Below, piece after piece: positions 36,243-45,415 of a DNA stretch of 64,000 bases. The position numbers and the translations under genes are program-made. The DNA is taken from NCBI RefSeq assembly GCF_002902845.1, contig NZ_PPTF01000019.1:155093-219092 (forward strand). The letters run 5' to 3'. Source of the DNA: Chromobacterium sinusclupearum. GTDB taxonomy: Bacteria > Pseudomonadota > Gammaproteobacteria > Burkholderiales > Chromobacteriaceae. The notes under the pieces are model-generated. The model ran no database searches. It was given only the letters and a program-made list of their open reading frames with translations, and had not been told where the DNA came from. Position 1 is the stretch's first letter. The number at the start of each line of letters is the position of its first letter.

Positions 36243-37280
36243 ATGAAACAGTCCGTACGTCTCGCCGCGGCTCTTGGTTCCGTATTGATCGCCGGTTCGG
36301 TATACGCAGCAGACATCACTGGCGCAGGCGCAACCTTTCCCTACCCGCTGTACGCCAAGTGGGCGGCCAATTACAAGGGCGTCTCCGGCAACAATATGAA
36401 CTACCAGTCCATCGGCTCCGGCGGCGGCATCAAGCAGATCCAGTCCAAGACCGTGGACTTCGGCGCGTCCGACATGCCGCTGAAGCCGGAAGAACTGGAA
36501 AAGTCCGGCCTGACTCAATTCCCGACCGTGATGGGCGGCGTGGTGCCGGTGTATAACATCCCGGGCATCGCCGCTGGCCAGATCAAATTCTCCGGACCGT
36601 TGCTGGCTGACATCTACATGGGCAAGGTTGCCAAGTGGAACGACCCGGCCATCGCCAAGCTGAACCCGGGCGTCAAGCTGCCTGACCAGCGCATCTCCGT
36701 GGTGCGTCGTTCCGACGGCTCCGGCACTACCTTCATCTTCACCAACTACCTGTCCAAGGTCTCGCCGGAGTGGGCGAAGGAAGTCGGGTCCAACACCGCA
36801 GTCAGCTGGAAGGGCAGCTCGGTGGGCGGCAAGGGCAACGAAGGCGTGGCCAACTACGTGTCCCGCATCAAGGGCGCCATCGGTTATGTCGAGTACGCCT
36901 ACGCCAAGCAGAACAAGCTGTCCTATGGCTTGCTGCAAAACCAGGCTGGCAACTTCGTGAAGCCGGACGAGGCTTCCTTCAAAGCCGCAGCCGCCAATGC
37001 CGACTGGAAAAAGGCCCCGAACTTCTACCTGCTGCTGACCAACCAGCCGGGCAAAGACAGCTGGCCGATCGCCGGTGCCACCTTTATCCTGATGCACAAG
37101 AAGCAGGACAAGCCGGCTCAAGCCACCGAAGTGCTGAAGTATTTCGACTGGGCTTACAAGAACGGCGACAAGACCGCTCAGGAACTGGACTACATCCCGA
37201 TGCCGGACAGCGTGAAAACCGTGATCCGCACCAGCTGGAAGCAAATCACCGATAATGGCGGCAAAACCGTCTGGAACTGA
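36243..37280 (+). CDS. pstS: Phosphate-binding periplasmic protein
   Basis: PstS captures inorganic phosphate for the PstCAB importer. The 345-residue precursor has a signal peptide ending SVYAA-D and the mature start ITGAGATFPYPLYAKWA. Phosphate contacts are visible in SIGSGGGIKQI and RRSDGSGTTFIFTNYL. GGGAG precedes the ATG. It heads pstSCAB; no phoU or phoBR is in the window. A strong intercistronic hairpin follows the gene, which usually allows more PstS than permease to be made. Confidence 0.97.
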   Translation: MKQSVRLAAALGSVLIAGSVYAADITGAGATFPYPLYAKWAANYKGVSGNNMNYQSIGSGGGIKQIQSKTVDFGASDMPLKPEELEKSGLTQFPTVMGGVVPVYNIPGIAAGQIKFSGPLLADIYMGKVAKWNDPAIAKLNPGVKLPDQRISVVRRSDGSGTTFIFTNYLSKVSPEWAKEVGSNTAVSWKGSSVGGKGNEGVANYVSRIKGAIGYVEYAYAKQNKLSYGLLQNQAGNFVKPDEASFKAAAANADWKKAPNFYLLLTNQPGKDSWPIAGATFILMHKKQDKPAQATEVLKYFDWAYKNGDKTAQELDYIPMPDSVKTVIRTSWKQITDNGGKTVWN

Positions 37281-37307
37281 TAGCGCGACACGCTGAGCGT
37301 CGCACTC

Positions 37308-37337
37308 AGGCCGGGGGGAGCAAGCTCTCTCCGGCCT
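37308..37337 (+). other. Intercistronic hairpin between pstS and pstC
   Basis: AGGCCGG (37308-37314) and CCGGCCT (37331-37337) close an inner GGGGAG/CTCTCT stem. A smaller stem (GCGAC/GTCGC, about 37285-37302) precedes it. No T-run follows. This fits a stem that protects the pstS message or partly stops transcription before the permease genes. Confidence 0.6.
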
Positions 37338-37365
37338 TGTGTCTGAACCACCAAGACAACGACAC

Positions 37366-38328
37366 ATGCAAAAACTCAACAATCAACAGCAGCTGGGGTA
37401 TCAGCTGTTGCTGGATAAAATCTTCCGCGTGACCACCCGCAGCTTCGCCTTCCTGGTGCTGGCGCTGCTGGTGGGCATTCTCATTTCGCTGCTGATCGGC
37501 GCGATGCCGACCATCCAACATTTCGGCCTGGGCTTCCTGACCAGCTCGGAATGGGATCCGGTGCAGGAGAAGTTCGGCGCCGTGGTGCCCATCTTCGGCA
37601 CCCTGGTCACCTCCATCATCGCGCTCCTGATCGGCGTGCCGGTCAGCTTCGGCATCGCCCTGTTCCTGACCGAGCTGTGCCCGGCCTGGCTGAAACGCCC
37701 GCTGGGCATCGCCATCGAGCTCTTGGCCGGCATTCCGTCCATCATCTACGGCATGTGGGGCCTGTTCGTGTTTGCGCCGTTCTTCGCCGACCACATCCAG
37801 CCGTGGTTCATCGAACATCTGGGCGACGCGCCGCTGGTCGGCTTCCTGTTCCAGGGCGCGCCGATGGGCATCGGCCTGTTCACCGCCGGCCTGATCCTGG
37901 CCATCATGGTGATTCCGTTCATCGCCTCGGTCATGCGCGACGTGTTCGAAGTGGTGCCCACCATGCTGAAGGAATCGGCCTATGGCCTAGGTTCCACCAC
38001 CTGGGAAGTCGTGCGCCACATCGTGCTGCCCTACACCAAGACCGGCGTCGTCGGCGGCGTCATGCTGGGCCTGGGACGGGCGCTGGGCGAAACGATGGCG
38101 GTCACCTTCGTCATCGGCAACTCTTCGCGCTTCACGACCAGCCTGTTCGAGCCGGGCAACTCCATCGCCTCCTCGCTGGCCAACGAGTTCGCCGAGGCCA
38201 ACGGCGATTTGTACATCGGCTCGCTGATCGAGCTGGGCCTGATCCTGTTCTTCATCACCTTTGTGGTGCTGGCCTGTTCCAAGCTGCTGCTGCTGCGCCT
38301 GAAGAAGCAGGAAGGCAAGCCTTCCTGA
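37366..38328 (+). CDS. pstC: Phosphate ABC transporter permease PstC
   Basis: PstC is one of two inner-membrane subunits of the Pst importer. The 320-residue protein has six helices and the ABC-permease EAA-type loop [21 protein letters not shown] followed by [13 protein letters not shown] chose the ATG at 37366 (MQKLNNQQQ) over a GTG nine codons earlier. It ends two bases before the pstA frame. Confidence 0.94.
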   Translation: MQKLNNQQQLGYQLLLDKIFRVTTRSFAFLVLALLVGILISLLIGAMPTIQHFGLGFLTSSEWDPVQEKFGAVVPIFGTLVTSIIALLIGVPVSFGIALFLTELCPAWLKRPLGIAIELLAGIPSIIYGMWGLFVFAPFFADHIQPWFIEHLGDAPLVGFLFQGAPMGIGLFTAGLILAIMVIPFIASVMRDVFEVVPTMLKESAYGLGSTTWEVVRHIVLPYTKTGVVGGVMLGLGRALGETMAVTFVIGNSSRFTTSLFEPGNSIASSLANEFAEANGDLYIGSLIELGLILFFITFVVLACSKLLLLRLKKQEGKPS

Positions 38329-38329
38329 T

Positions 38330-39256
38330 ATGAAAGACGTCACAACGATGAGCCAAGCGACAATGAACGACGCCTTGCCTACCGCTGCCGCCGCATCCGG
38401 CCTGAAGATGGATAGCGCCATCTATCGGCGCCGCCGGCTGACCCATAAGCTGACCATGACCATATCGATGCTGACCATGGTCTTCGGTCTGTTCTGGCTG
38501 TTCTGGATCCTGATCACGCTGCTGCAGCACGGCCTGTCCGGCATCAACTGGCAGGTGTTCACCGAAAGCACGCCGCCGCCCGGCAGCACCGGCGGCCTGG
38601 CCAACGCCATTTACGGCAGCCTGGTGATGACCGCCTTCGGCACGCTGTTCGGCACGCCGATCGGCATCCTGGCCGGCATCTATCTGGCCGAATTCGGCCA
38701 GCGCGGCTGGCTGGCGCCGGCCACCCGCTTCATCAACGATATTCTGCTGTCCGCGCCGTCCATCGTGATCGGCCTGTTCGTGTACGAAGTCTACGTGGTG
38801 TCGGTGGGCCACTTCTCCGGTTGGGCCGGCTCCTGCGCGCTGGCCATTCTGGTGATTCCGGTGGTGGTGCGCACCACCGAGAACATGCTGCGCCTGGTGC
38901 CGAACAGCCTGCGCGAAGCGGCCGCCGCGCTGGGCGCGCCGCAATGGAAAGTGACGATGCAAGTGACGCTGCGCTCGGCCAAGGCCGGCGTGATGACCGG
39001 CATCCTGCTGGCCGTGGCGCGCATTTCCGGCGAAACCGCGCCGCTGCTGTTCACCGCGCTGAACAACCAGTTCTTCAACAGCAATATGAACCAACCGATG
39101 GCCAACCTGCCTATCGTGATCTTCCAGTTCGCGATGAGTCCGTACGAAGACTGGCACGCCCTGGCCTGGGCCGGCTCGCTGTTGATCACCTTCAGCGTCC
39201 TCACCCTGAATATCGTCGCCCGCTGGATGGGCGGTCGCAAGAATCAATCGAATTAA
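38330..39256 (+). CDS. pstA: Phosphate ABC transporter permease PstA
   Basis: PstA is the second Pst permease. The 308-residue protein has an N-terminal cytoplasmic tail, six helices, and the loop [20 protein letters not shown] with [14 protein letters not shown]. The first ATG (38330) comes one base after the pstC stop; an ATG at 38348 (MSQATMND) is an alternative. Confidence 0.94.
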   Translation: MKDVTTMSQATMNDALPTAAAASGLKMDSAIYRRRRLTHKLTMTISMLTMVFGLFWLFWILITLLQHGLSGINWQVFTESTPPPGSTGGLANAIYGSLVMTAFGTLFGTPIGILAGIYLAEFGQRGWLAPATRFINDILLSAPSIVIGLFVYEVYVVSVGHFSGWAGSCALAILVIPVVVRTTENMLRLVPNSLREAAAALGAPQWKVTMQVTLRSAKAGVMTGILLAVARISGETAPLLFTALNNQFFNSNMNQPMANLPIVIFQFAMSPYEDWHALAWAGSLLITFSVLTLNIVARWMGGRKNQSN

Positions 39257-39259
39257 GGC

Positions 39260-40033
39260 ATGACAACCATGACCACCCCTAGCTCCAAGCTCGAGGTTCG
39301 CAACCTTAACTTCTTTTACGGCAACTTCCATGCGCTGAAGAACATCCAGCTGGAAATCGCGCCGCGCAAGGTTACCGCCTTCATCGGCCCGTCCGGCTGC
39401 GGCAAATCCACGCTGCTGCGCACCTTCAATCGCATGTATGAGCTGTACCCCGGCCTGCGCGCCGAGGGCGAGATCCTGCTGGACGGCCAGAACGTCCTGG
39501 GCCGCGACATCGACGTCAACCTGCTGCGCGCCAAGGTCGGCATGGTGTTCCAGAAGCCGACGCCGTTTCCGATGTCGATCTACGACAACATCACCTTCGG
39601 CGTGAAGCTGTACGAGAAGCTGTCCAAGGGCGAGATGGAAGACCGCGTCGAATGGGCGCTGCGCAAGGCCGCGCTGTGGGACGAAGTGAAGGACAAGCTG
39701 AAGCAGTCCGGCCACTCGCTGTCCGGCGGCCAGCAGCAGCGTCTGTGCATCGCCCGCGCGGTGGCGTCCAAGCCGGAAGTGCTACTGCTGGACGAGCCGA
39801 CCTCGGCCCTGGACCCGATCTCCACCGCCCACATCGAAGAGCTGATTCATGAGCTGAAAGAGGACTACACCATCGCCATCGTCACGCACAATATGCAGCA
39901 GGCGGCGCGGGTGTCCGACTTCACGGCCTATATGTATCTGGGCGAAATGATCGAGTTCGGCAAGACCGACAATATCTTCACCGCGCCGCAGGTCAAGGCC
40001 ACCGAAGACTACATCACCGGCAAGTTCGGCTGA
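39260..40033 (+). CDS. pstB: Phosphate ABC transporter ATP-binding protein PstB
   Basis: PstB powers phosphate import. The 257-residue ATPase has Walker [10 protein letters not shown], the ABC signature [14 protein letters not shown], Walker [13 protein letters not shown] and the switch His in VTHNMQQA. Length is standard. It closes the pstSCAB operon ahead of a strong terminator. Confidence 0.97.
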   Translation: MTTMTTPSSKLEVRNLNFFYGNFHALKNIQLEIAPRKVTAFIGPSGCGKSTLLRTFNRMYELYPGLRAEGEILLDGQNVLGRDIDVNLLRAKVGMVFQKPTPFPMSIYDNITFGVKLYEKLSKGEMEDRVEWALRKAALWDEVKDKLKQSGHSLSGGQQQRLCIARAVASKPEVLLLDEPTSALDPISTAHIEELIHELKEDYTIAIVTHNMQQAARVSDFTAYMYLGEMIEFGKTDNIFTAPQVKATEDYITGKFG

Positions 40034-40054
40034 TTGCCAAGCTGTCGAACAATC

Positions 40055-40080
40055 GGCCCCAGCCCATGCTGGGGCCTTTT
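40055..40080 (+). terminator. Terminator of pstSCAB
   Basis: GGCCCCAGC (40055-40063), loop CCAT, GCTGGGGCC (40068-40076), then TTTT. It lies 21 bases past the pstB stop. Confidence 0.92.
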
Positions 40081-40107
40081 GTTTCTTCACCCATCAATGA
40101 TGATGAC

Positions 40108-40170
40108 ATCGACAGAAATCAAGGACTTACCCTGCCAGCCAGGCGGTGCTGTCAAGCGGATTCTGTCGAT
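40108..40170. repeat. Perfect 10-bp inverted repeat in the PiT leader
   Basis: ATCGACAGAA (40108-40117) and TTCTGTCGAT (40161-40170) are exact inverse complements 43 bases apart, upstream of the phosphate permease gene. They could form a long hairpin or mark a small extragenic element. The 40171-40271 stretch has an A/T-rich promoter-like segment. Confidence 0.4.
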
Positions 40171-40271
40171 TGGGTCGGCAAAACCACACGCTTTATATTT
40201 TTTTTATTTAAACTTGACGGCTCCCCCGCAGACCCCAACAATCCCGCCTTTACGATAAACACTGACTCGCC

Positions 40272-41726
40272 ATGCTGGACCTGTTTTCCGGGCTCGACAC
40301 CCATGTAGTCATCACCCTGGTGCTCTCTCTGGGCTTCGTGCTCGCTTTTGAGTTCATCAACGGTTTCCACGACACCGCCAACGCGGTGGCGACCGTCATC
40401 TATACCCAATCGATGAAGCCGCGCCTCGCCGTGTTCTACTCCGGGGTATGCAACTTCCTCGGCGTGATGAGCGGCGGCCTGGCCGTGGCCTATGCCATCG
40501 TCCACCTGCTGCCGGTGGACCTCTTGATCTCGGTGAACACCAGCCGCGGCATGGCCATGGTGTTCGCGCTGCTGGCCGCTGCCATCCTGTGGAATCTGGG
40601 CACCTGGTACCTGGGCCTGCCGGCCTCGTCCAGCCATACCCTGATCGGCGCCATCCTTGGCGTCGGCGTGGCCAACAGCCTGATCAACCACACAGCGCTG
40701 TCCCATGGCGTCAATTGGGGCAAGGCCATCGACGTCGGCGCCTCGCTGCTGGTCTCGCCAGTGGTCGGCGCCGTCACGGCGGGTTTGATCGTCATCCTGC
40801 TGCGTCGTTACCGGCCGCACAGCAATGTGCACAAGACGCCGTACCAGCGCCAGCAGGTGGAAGGCCGCAAGCACCCCCCGTTCTGGACCCGCTTCATGCT
40901 GATCGTATCGGCGATGGGCGTCAGCTTCGCCCACGGCTCCAACGACGGCCAGAAGGGCGTCGGCCTGATCATGCTGGTGCTGATCGGCATCGTGCCGGCC
41001 AAGTTCGTGCTGAACCTGGACAGCACGCCGTACCAGCTGGATCGCACTCGCGATGCCGCCGTGCATCTGCAGCAGTTCTACCAGCGCCATGAGATGGAGC
41101 TGTCCAAGATCATGGTCAAGACCAATGGCACAAGCCAGTACGAGTGCCATCCGCAGCAGACTGTGGCCACTGCCGGCCAATTGATCAAGCTGATGGGGGA
41201 TAGCACCGACTATCACCATCTGAGCGCCTCGCAGCGTTGGGATGTGCGCACCCAGCTGCTATGCCTGGACGATGCGGCCAAGAATGCCGCGGCGCTGCCC
41301 AATCTGTCCTCCGACGAAAAGCAGCTGCTGAGCAATCTGCGCAAGGACCTGACCACCACCACCGAATACGCGCCGACCTGGGTGATCGTGGCGGTGGCGC
41401 TGTCGCTGGGCATCGGCACCATGATAGGTTGGAGACGCGTGGTGAAAACCGTGGGCGAAGGCATAGGCAAGAAGGACATGACCTATGCCCAAGGCGTGGC
41501 TGCGCAAACCACAGCCGCGGTGTCCATTGGCCTGGCCAGCTGGTTTGGCTTCCCGGTGTCCACCACCCATGTGCTGTCCAGCGGCGTGGCCGGCACCATG
41601 GTCGCCGACAAGGCCGGTCTGCAAATGAGCACCGTGCGTTCTATCGCCCTGGCCTGGCTCTTCACCCTGCCCGCGGCGATGCTGCTGGCCGGCGGCATGT
41701 ACTACCTGGCGGCGCAGTGGTTCTGA
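40272..41726 (+). CDS. pit: Low-affinity inorganic phosphate transporter, PiT family
   Basis: This 484-residue membrane protein imports phosphate as a neutral metal-phosphate complex with protons. The two inverted PHO4 halves carry the signatures GFHDTANAVATVI near residue 30 and SFAHGSNDGQKGVGLIM near residue 220, with a large cytoplasmic loop (about 260-365) between membrane blocks. It follows the high-affinity pstSCAB operon, so both phosphate import routes sit together. Confidence 0.93.
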   Translation: MLDLFSGLDTHVVITLVLSLGFVLAFEFINGFHDTANAVATVIYTQSMKPRLAVFYSGVCNFLGVMSGGLAVAYAIVHLLPVDLLISVNTSRGMAMVFALLAAAILWNLGTWYLGLPASSSHTLIGAILGVGVANSLINHTALSHGVNWGKAIDVGASLLVSPVVGAVTAGLIVILLRRYRPHSNVHKTPYQRQQVEGRKHPPFWTRFMLIVSAMGVSFAHGSNDGQKGVGLIMLVLIGIVPAKFVLNLDSTPYQLDRTRDAAVHLQQFYQRHEMELSKIMVKTNGTSQYECHPQQTVATAGQLIKLMGDSTDYHHLSASQRWDVRTQLLCLDDAAKNAAALPNLSSDEKQLLSNLRKDLTTTTEYAPTWVIVAVALSLGIGTMIGWRRVVKTVGEGIGKKDMTYAQGVAAQTTAAVSIGLASWFGFPVSTTHVLSSGVAGTMVADKAGLQMSTVRSIALAWLFTLPAAMLLAGGMYYLAAQWF

Positions 41727-41746
41727 TCCAAGCCGCCGCCTCTGTC

Positions 41747-41774
41747 AAAAAGCCGCTCCTTGAGCGGCTTTTTT
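41747..41774 (+). terminator. Terminator of the PiT gene
   Basis: AAAAAGCCGCTC and GAGCGGCTTTTTT form the stem with a three-base loop (CTT), followed by T. It ends the PiT message before the candidate sRNA promoter. Confidence 0.9.
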
Positions 41775-41811
41775 CATGCTTGATCCAAGTCAACGGCTTG
41801 TTTGTCTGCGC

Positions 41812-41841
41812 TTGAACCATTAATTAATGAATTGCTAATAT
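41812..41841 (+). promoter_or_regulatory. Sigma-70 promoter of the candidate sRNA
   Basis: -35 TTGAAC (41812-41817) and -10 TAATAT (41836-41841) are separated by 18 bases. No gene follows on this strand, only the short transcript region ending in a terminator. Confidence 0.6.
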
Positions 41842-41847
41842 GAACGC

Positions 41848-41925
41848 GCTTCATCAATGGTTTCTTTTGTTTGCAGCAATCCTCCCTCGCCGCCGCGATG
41901 CCCCCAATCGCGGCGGATTTTTTTT
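41848..41925 (+). ncRNA. Candidate small RNA, about 78 bases
   Basis: A promoter (41812-41841) and an intrinsic terminator frame this region on the plus strand. The terminator stem is CCGCCGCGAT (41890-41899) with ATCGCGGCGG (41907-41916), then eight T (41918-41925). The preceding PiT gene already has its own terminator, so this is a separate transcript. Just before the terminator stem lies ATCCTCCCTC (41879-41888), complementary to Shine-Dalgarno sequences, as in many target-pairing sRNAs; T-rich ATGGTTTCTTTTGTTTG precedes it. The 3' end touches the recG stop codon on the other strand. No conserved frame is visible. Not matched to any known family. Confidence 0.55.
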
Positions 41926-43972
41926 ACGCCTTCAAGAATTGCTCCCGCCCCGCCAACCAGCGCTCCAGATGCGCCTCCGCCGCCTGCGGCCAGCGCTCCA
42001 GCAGAATAGGAGCCAGATCGCGCGCCGCCTCCAGCAGGGCTTGATCCTGCTCCAGATCGGCAAAGCGCAGCATGGGCAAACCGCTCTGCCGCGCGCCCAG
42101 AAACTCGCCCGGCCCGCGTATCTGCAAGTCCTGCCGAGCGATCTCGAAGCCGTCGGTATTCTCGTAGATCACTTTCAGCCGCGCCTTGGCCAGGTCAGAC
42201 AGCGGGTTCTCGAACAGCAGCACGCACACGCTGCGCGCGCTGCCCCGCCCTACCCGCCCGCGCAGCTGGTGCAGCTGCGCCAGGCCCATGCGCTCGGCGT
42301 GTTCGATCACCATCAGGCTGGCATTGGGCACGTCCACACCGACCTCAATCACCGTGGTGGCCACCAGCACGTCCAGTTGGCCGGCGGCGAAGGCCGCCAT
42401 CACCTCGGCCTTTTCCGCCGCCTTCAAGCGGCCATGGACCAGCCCGATGCGCCGCCCCGGCAAATCCTGCAGCAGCTGTTGATGGCAATCCACCGCCGTC
42501 TGCAGTTGCAAGGCTTCCGATTCTTCGATCAGCGGGCATACCCAATAGGCCTGATTGCCCTCGGCGCAAGTTTTTTCGACGAATTGCACCACCTCGGCGC
42601 GGCGCGGGCTGCCGATCAGCTTGGTGACGATGGGCGTGCGCCCCGGCGGCAGCTCATCGATCACCGACACGTCCAGATCGGCGTAGAAACTCATCGCCAG
42701 CGTGCGCGGAATGGGCGTGGCCGACATCATCAGCTGGTGCGGCTCCTCGCCCTTGTCCTGCAGCGCCAGCCGCTGGCCGACGCCGAAACGGTGCTGTTCG
42801 TCGACGATAGCCAAACCCAGCTTGTTGAAGGCCACATCATCCTGAAACAGCGCATGGGTGCCGACCGCCAGCCGCGACTGGCCGGAGGCGATCTCATCCA
42901 GCGCCAGTTGCTTGGCCTTTTTGCGCAGGCTGCCGGACAGCCAGGATACCTTGATGCCCAGCGGTTCCAGCCAGCCGGACAGTTTCAGATAATGCTGCTC
43001 GGCCAGGATCTCCGTCGGCGCCATCAGCGCCACCTGATAACCGGCCTCGATCGCCGCCAGCGCCGCCAACGCGGCGACGATGGTCTTGCCGCTGCCGACA
43101 TCTCCCTGCAGCAGCCTGTGCATGGGATGGGGCTGTTTCAGATCGGCGCGGATCTCGTCCAACACCCGCCGCTGCGCGCCGGTCAGGCTGAATGGCAGCT
43201 GGGTCAGCAGTTTTTCGGTCAGCCGGCCATCGCCGACAATGCGCGGCGCCTGGCCCAGCCGCCGCGCGCGATAGGCTAGACGCATCGACAGCTGCTGCGC
43301 CAGCAATTCGTCAAATTTCAGGCGCTGCCAGGCAGGCAGCTGCGGATCGGCCAGTTGCTGCGCCGACCACTCCGGCGGCGGCTGATGCAACAGGCGGATG
43401 GCCTCCGAAAACGGCTGCAGCGCCAGCGGCGACAGCAGCGGCGCCGGCAACAGCTCGTCCAGCTTTTGCGACTTCAGCTCGGCATGCACCAGCTTGCGCA
43501 GCACCGGCTGAGTCAGACCGTTGACGGTGGGATAGACCGGGGTCAGGCTTTCCGCCAATGGCGCACCCTCGCGGACTTCGCGCGTCTTGGGATGCACCAT
43601 CTCATCGCCGACAAAACCGCGGCGGATCTCGCCCAGCGCGCGGATGCGGTTGCCCTCGACAAACTGCTTGAGCTGGCTGGGATAGAAATGAATGAAACGC
43701 AGCATCAGCGTGCCGCTGCCATCCTCGATCTGCACCCGTAGCTGCTTGCGCGGCTTGTAGCTGACCTCATGCGCGGTGACGGTGCCCTCCACCAGCACCG
43801 GCTGGCCATAGGGCGCGTCGGCAATCGGGTAAAGGTGGGTTTCATCCTCGTAGCGCAGCGGCAGATGCAGCACCAGATCGAAGCGGCGGCGGATGCCCAG
43901 CTTTTCCAGTTTTTTGACCAGCGCGGCCGGCGCGGCCGGCGGCTGATTGGCGAGATCGAGCGGCGAATTCAT
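41924..43972 (-). CDS. recG: ATP-dependent DNA helicase RecG
   Basis: RecG remodels stalled forks and branched DNA. The protein is 682 residues from MNSPLDLANQ. It has the N-terminal wedge/OB domain (LRYEDETHLYPI), Walker A GDVGSGKT, the DEQH box, the SATPIPRTLAMSFY motif, and the C-terminal VEVGVDVP and QLRGRVGRG motifs. An ATG nine codons upstream (43999) is an alternative start. The candidate plus-strand sRNA terminates against its 3' end. Confidence 0.95.
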   Translation of the reverse strand: MNSPLDLANQPPAAPAALVKKLEKLGIRRRFDLVLHLPLRYEDETHLYPIADAPYGQPVLVEGTVTAHEVSYKPRKQLRVQIEDGSGTLMLRFIHFYPSQLKQFVEGNRIRALGEIRRGFVGDEMVHPKTREVREGAPLAESLTPVYPTVNGLTQPVLRKLVHAELKSQKLDELLPAPLLSPLALQPFSEAIRLLHQPPPEWSAQQLADPQLPAWQRLKFDELLAQQLSMRLAYRARRLGQAPRIVGDGRLTEKLLTQLPFSLTGAQRRVLDEIRADLKQPHPMHRLLQGDVGSGKTIVAALAALAAIEAGYQVALMAPTEILAEQHYLKLSGWLEPLGIKVSWLSGSLRKKAKQLALDEIASGQSRLAVGTHALFQDDVAFNKLGLAIVDEQHRFGVGQRLALQDKGEEPHQLMMSATPIPRTLAMSFYADLDVSVIDELPPGRTPIVTKLIGSPRRAEVVQFVEKTCAEGNQAYWVCPLIEESEALQLQTAVDCHQQLLQDLPGRRIGLVHGRLKAAEKAEVMAAFAAGQLDVLVATTVIEVGVDVPNASLMVIEHAERMGLAQLHQLRGRVGRGSARSVCVLLFENPLSDLAKARLKVIYENTDGFEIARQDLQIRGPGEFLGARQSGLPMLRFADLEQDQALLEAARDLAPILLERWPQAAEAHLERWLAGREQFLKA

Positions 43973-44000
43973 GTAGGCGATTGTACCCAACAATGACAAA

Positions 44001-44029
44001 GGCGGAAGCGGCTTGCGCCGGCTTCCGCC
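44001..44029 (-). terminator. Terminator of the DUF2147 gene
   Basis: GGCGGAAGC (44001-44009) and GCTTCCGCC (44021-44029) form a 9-bp stem; on the minus strand TTT follows. It lies between the DUF2147 stop and the recG start. Confidence 0.65.
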
Positions 44030-44055
44030 TCTTCGTGCCGATCAGCCGGCAATGA

Positions 44056-44487
44056 TTATTGCTGGCGTTCCCACACTTGGCTGCGGAAGAACGGGCCGAT
44101 GTAGCCGCGCACGCGCAGCTTCTTACCGTCTTCGATCAGCTTGGCGCCGGAGGTGTAGATCTTGCCGGATTTCGGATCAAGAATCTTGCCATCGCTCCAT
44201 TCTTCGCCATCCTTCTTCAGGCCCCACAGGATCTGCATGCCGTTGACCGGCTTGTCCTTGTTGGCGCCGTCGCACTTGTCGCACACCGCGTCCGGGTGTT
44301 GATACAGCTTGATGACTTTGCCGTTCAACTCGCCGTTCGGGCCTTCGTTGATCTGCACCAGCGCCTTGGCCTGATGGGTTTCGTCGTCGATGGTCTTCCA
44401 CAGGCCGGCGGCGCTGCCAGCCAGAGCCATCTGGCTGGCCAGGCCGAACACGGCGGCCACGCAAGCGGCTTTGGCGATTCGAATCAT
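44056..44487 (-). CDS. DUF2147 secreted protein
   Basis: This 143-residue protein has a signal peptide (to about residue 23, MALA-GS) and a single DUF2147 domain, marked by GLWKTIDDETHQAKALVQI near the mature start, VCDKCDGANKDKPV and the C-terminal GYIGPFFRSQVWER. It is probably periplasmic. Members of this family are induced by stress in some proteobacteria, but no activity is established. It stands alone between recG and the phzF-like gene. Confidence 0.85.
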   Translation of the reverse strand: MIRIAKAACVAAVFGLASQMALAGSAAGLWKTIDDETHQAKALVQINEGPNGELNGKVIKLYQHPDAVCDKCDGANKDKPVNGMQILWGLKKDGEEWSDGKILDPKSGKIYTSGAKLIEDGKKLRVRGYIGPFFRSQVWERQQ

Positions 44488-44575
44488 GATGTTTTCCTCG
44501 TTCGTTTATTATGAAACAACAGTTTGGAGTAGCGGCTCTAGGATGCCAATTGGCGGGCCAACCGTCAAGTCAGCC

Positions 44576-45415
44576 TCACAGTTGCAACACCCCTTCCCCC
44601 ATCGCCATGACGCGGCCGCCGACCAGCACAGAGCCATCCATTCCTACTTCCAGATACAGAACATTAGGCCGCTGGATAGCCTCGCCCTGCTCAACGCGCC
44701 AGGCCAATGGCGCCAGGCCGTTCAGCGCGCACCAGCCGCCCAAGTTGGCGCAGGCGCTGCCGGTGCCCGGGTCCTCGATCACCGCGCCCAGCTGCTCGAA
44801 GAACAGCCGCACCGTGGCTACGCCGTCCTGCTGGTGCCAGAGATAGGCAATCGCCTTGCCCGGCGTCTTGGCCGCGTTGCGCTTGAAGTGTTCCGACTCC
44901 GGCTTGGCCCGCAGCACCGCCTCGCGGCTGGCCAGCGGAATCAATAATTGCTCGGCGCCGGCATCAACCCACTCGGCGGGACCGGCCAGATCGGCCTGAT
45001 CCAGGTTTAACATCGCGGCGACAGTCGCGGGCGACAAACCCGATGGCGAAGCCTGGGCGCTCAGCGCCCGCAGCTGGAACACGCCATCGCCGCGTGTGAT
45101 GGGAATCAGGCCAGATCGTGTGCGCAGCGTGAACGCGTCGCCGCACTCGCCCATGTCATGCAGCACAGCCGCCGCGCCTAAGGTGGGATGGCCGGCAAAG
45201 GGCAATTCATAACCCGGCGTGAAGATGCGCAGGCTGGCGGCGCATTCGGCGTCGCCGGGAAACAGAAACACCGTTTCCGACAGATTGAACTGCCGGGCGA
45301 TCAGCTGCATGTCCCGCTCCGACAAGCCGCCGGCATCGGTGAACACGGCCAAGGGATTGCCGCCGAAACGCTGCTCGGCAAACACATTGACGATGCGGTA
45401 TCGGTAAACGCTCAT
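44576..45415 (-). CDS. PhzF-family isomerase/epimerase
   Basis: The 279-residue protein has the two-lobed PhzF/diaminopimelate-epimerase-like fold. Family features are the opening VNVFAEQRFGGNPLAVF, the catalytic Glu in NLSETVFLF, FTPGYELPFAGHPTLGAA, and the second-half DPGTGSACANLGGW. Substrate is unknown; no phenazine genes are present, so this is a stand-alone family member. Its start shares one base with the stop of the DUF4124 gene upstream. Confidence 0.9.
   Translation of the reverse strand: MSVYRYRIVNVFAEQRFGGNPLAVFTDAGGLSERDMQLIARQFNLSETVFLFPGDAECAASLRIFTPGYELPFAGHPTLGAAAVLHDMGECGDAFTLRTRSGLIPITRGDGVFQLRALSAQASPSGLSPATVAAMLNLDQADLAGPAEWVDAGAEQLLIPLASREAVLRAKPESEHFKRNAAKTPGKAIAYLWHQQDGVATVRLFFEQLGAVIEDPGTGSACANLGGWCALNGLAPLAWRVEQGEAIQRPNVLYLEVGMDGSVLVGGRVMAMGEGVLQL

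Noticed and set aside
44576..45415. Phenazine biosynthesis locus
   Set aside because: Only a PhzF-family member is present, and most of that family is unrelated to phenazines; no other phz gene is near.
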